Assembly (NCBI GenBank): GCA_009602725.1
Contig: WELB01000119.1
Coordinates: forward strand, 6,893-31,464
DNA: 24,572 nt
Reading direction: 5' to 3'
Origin: Spirogloea muscicola
Lineage: Eukaryota > Streptophyta > Zygnematophyceae > Spirogloeales > Spirogloeaceae
Of this stretch, positions 21,292 through 24,572 are shown piece after piece. Made by a program: the position numbers and the translations under genes. Numbering within the stretch: position 1 is the first letter of the stretch; the number at the start of each line of letters is the position of its first letter. Under the pieces are notes generated by a model, which was not told the DNA's origin, searched no databases, and saw only the letters and a program-made list of their open reading frames with translations.

Positions 21292-21707
21292 GGCGCCGCC
21301 GCCGCCGCGTCCGCCGCCGCCGCCGCCGCCGCCGCCGTCGTGGGAGGAGCTTGGGCCAGAGGCGCAGCAGTCAGGGTTTAAGCTCCTAGGGTTCTCGCAG
21401 CCGCCTAGGTGGCGTTCATAAACCCCAGCCTGCCCCGCCCACGCCGCCGCCGCCGCCACCGGCGCCGGCGGCGGCGCTGCGGGATCGCAGATATTGGCGG
21501 GCAATGCTTGTGTGCTGAAGGAGCAGCCCATGCTGAAGGAGCAGTGGGCGAGCTCGATCGCGTGGACATGGGCGCGCTGCTCGCTCTCTTTCGCCAGTCG
21601 CCTGCCGCACACGCTTTGCCGCCGCCATGGCTTCCATCGACGGTGTCATCAGCTGCCAATGAGTCTGCACTGAGACGCTCTCTGTCACGCTTGTGGCTTG
21701 GCTGCAG
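21292..21707. other. Head-to-head upstream region of GRWD1 and CBL
   Basis: Short region between the GRWD1 start codon (-) and the first recognisable cystathionine beta-lyase exon (+). Contains a GCC-repeat tract (21294-21339), a direct duplication of tgctgaaggagcag (21513-21526 and 21531-21544), and an ATG at 21630 in a strong context (gccgccgccATGG) that opens only 11 codons (MASIDGVISCQ) before TGA. The N-terminal CBL coding segment expected here is not found. Probably holds a bidirectional promoter; no TATA box was identified. Confidence 0.5.
21294..21339. repeat. GCC trinucleotide tract
   Basis: Nearly pure (gcc)n with one cgt interruption, immediately upstream of the GRWD1 start codon on its strand. 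It may lie in the 5' UTR and is the kind of tract that varies in length between strains or assemblies. Confidence 0.85.
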
Positions 21708-24265
<2,558 letters not shown>

Positions 24266-24572
24266 GTGAGCAGACCGTCACCACCATCGCCCGTGCTTTT
24301 GCAGCCCAGCTACCAGTACACCTGTTCTCAAGGCACCTGTTGTCAAGATTGCATAAGGGTCCCATAGAGAGAAGGCGCGCGGTGCTCATGAAATTGAAAG
24401 GGAGGCCAACTCTAGCCTTACAAATGTCCTGTTAACTGGGTAATGAGCTGGCTAAGGGGGACACTAAATATCCTCGAGTGAGCACATGCATATCTGATAA
24501 GCTATACTGAGGCGCCAAACCACCACCACGGAAGCCATTAGCCTGGGCTAATGCACGACCAGCACGCTGGTG
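24266..24572 (+). other. Intron of CBL running off the window end
   Basis: Starts with the donor GTGAGC after V-S-F-G; no CBL C-terminal motif was found in any frame to the window end, so the next exon lies downstream. Confidence 0.7.

Overview
This is nuclear DNA from an intron-rich photosynthetic eukaryote, most likely a green alga (Chlorophyta, perhaps Trebouxiophyceae). The lineage is inferred, not proven. The evidence is: coding exons with about 60-65% GC, many pyrimidine-rich introns of roughly 90-430 nt, plant-type genes (a DUF7796 protein, plant-type cystathionine beta-lyase, SWI2/CHR9-like helicase, chalcone-isomerase-fold protein with a plastid-like leader), and a decayed Ty1/copia element. 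All genes are split. I built the exon models by matching GT..AG (one GC..AG) boundaries, codon phase and remembered family motifs. In the chains proposed for the seven genes the phases agree, apart from the unresolved ends noted below.

Layout: (1) 1-2291 (+), DUF7796-family protein in five exons, 5' end possibly outside the window. (2) 2545-3142, two decayed copia integrase fragments, head to head. (3) 3143-4482, no gene, but a foldback repeat at 3654-3996. (4) 4483-10265 (-), SWI2/CHR9 (ERCC6L2-type) SNF2 ATPase, 14 exons, about 1053 aa. (5) 10266-11818, no gene; holds one copy of a dispersed repeat. (6) 11819-13554 (-), chalcone-isomerase-fold / fatty-acid-binding-like protein with a probable plastid transit peptide. 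(7) 13561-14122, assembly gap of N. (8) 14123-15056 (+), peptide-methionine (R)-S-oxide reductase MsrB; its start is probably hidden in the gap. (9) 15864-16879 (-), DUF3253-domain protein with an in-frame TGA exactly where the family has the Cys of its 'CPSE' motif. (10) 16880-18135, no recognised gene; second copy of the dispersed repeat. (11) 18136-21291 (-), GRWD1-type WD40 ribosome-biogenesis protein, 12 exons, 485 aa. (12) 21708 to the window end (+), cystathionine beta-lyase, nine exons visible, both ends incomplete.

The genes do not form a pathway or operon-like unit. Two share a sulfur theme (MsrB and cystathionine beta-lyase). Two head-to-head pairs (FAP-like/MsrB and GRWD1/CBL) have short upstream regions that may be bidirectional promoters. 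The observation most worth following is the DUF3253 gene: a conserved cysteine codon is replaced by TGA while the coding motif continues in frame on both sides and across two micro-exons. This is a candidate undescribed selenoprotein, although a sequence error, a disabled gene or an alternative splice form that skips the TGA are live explanations.
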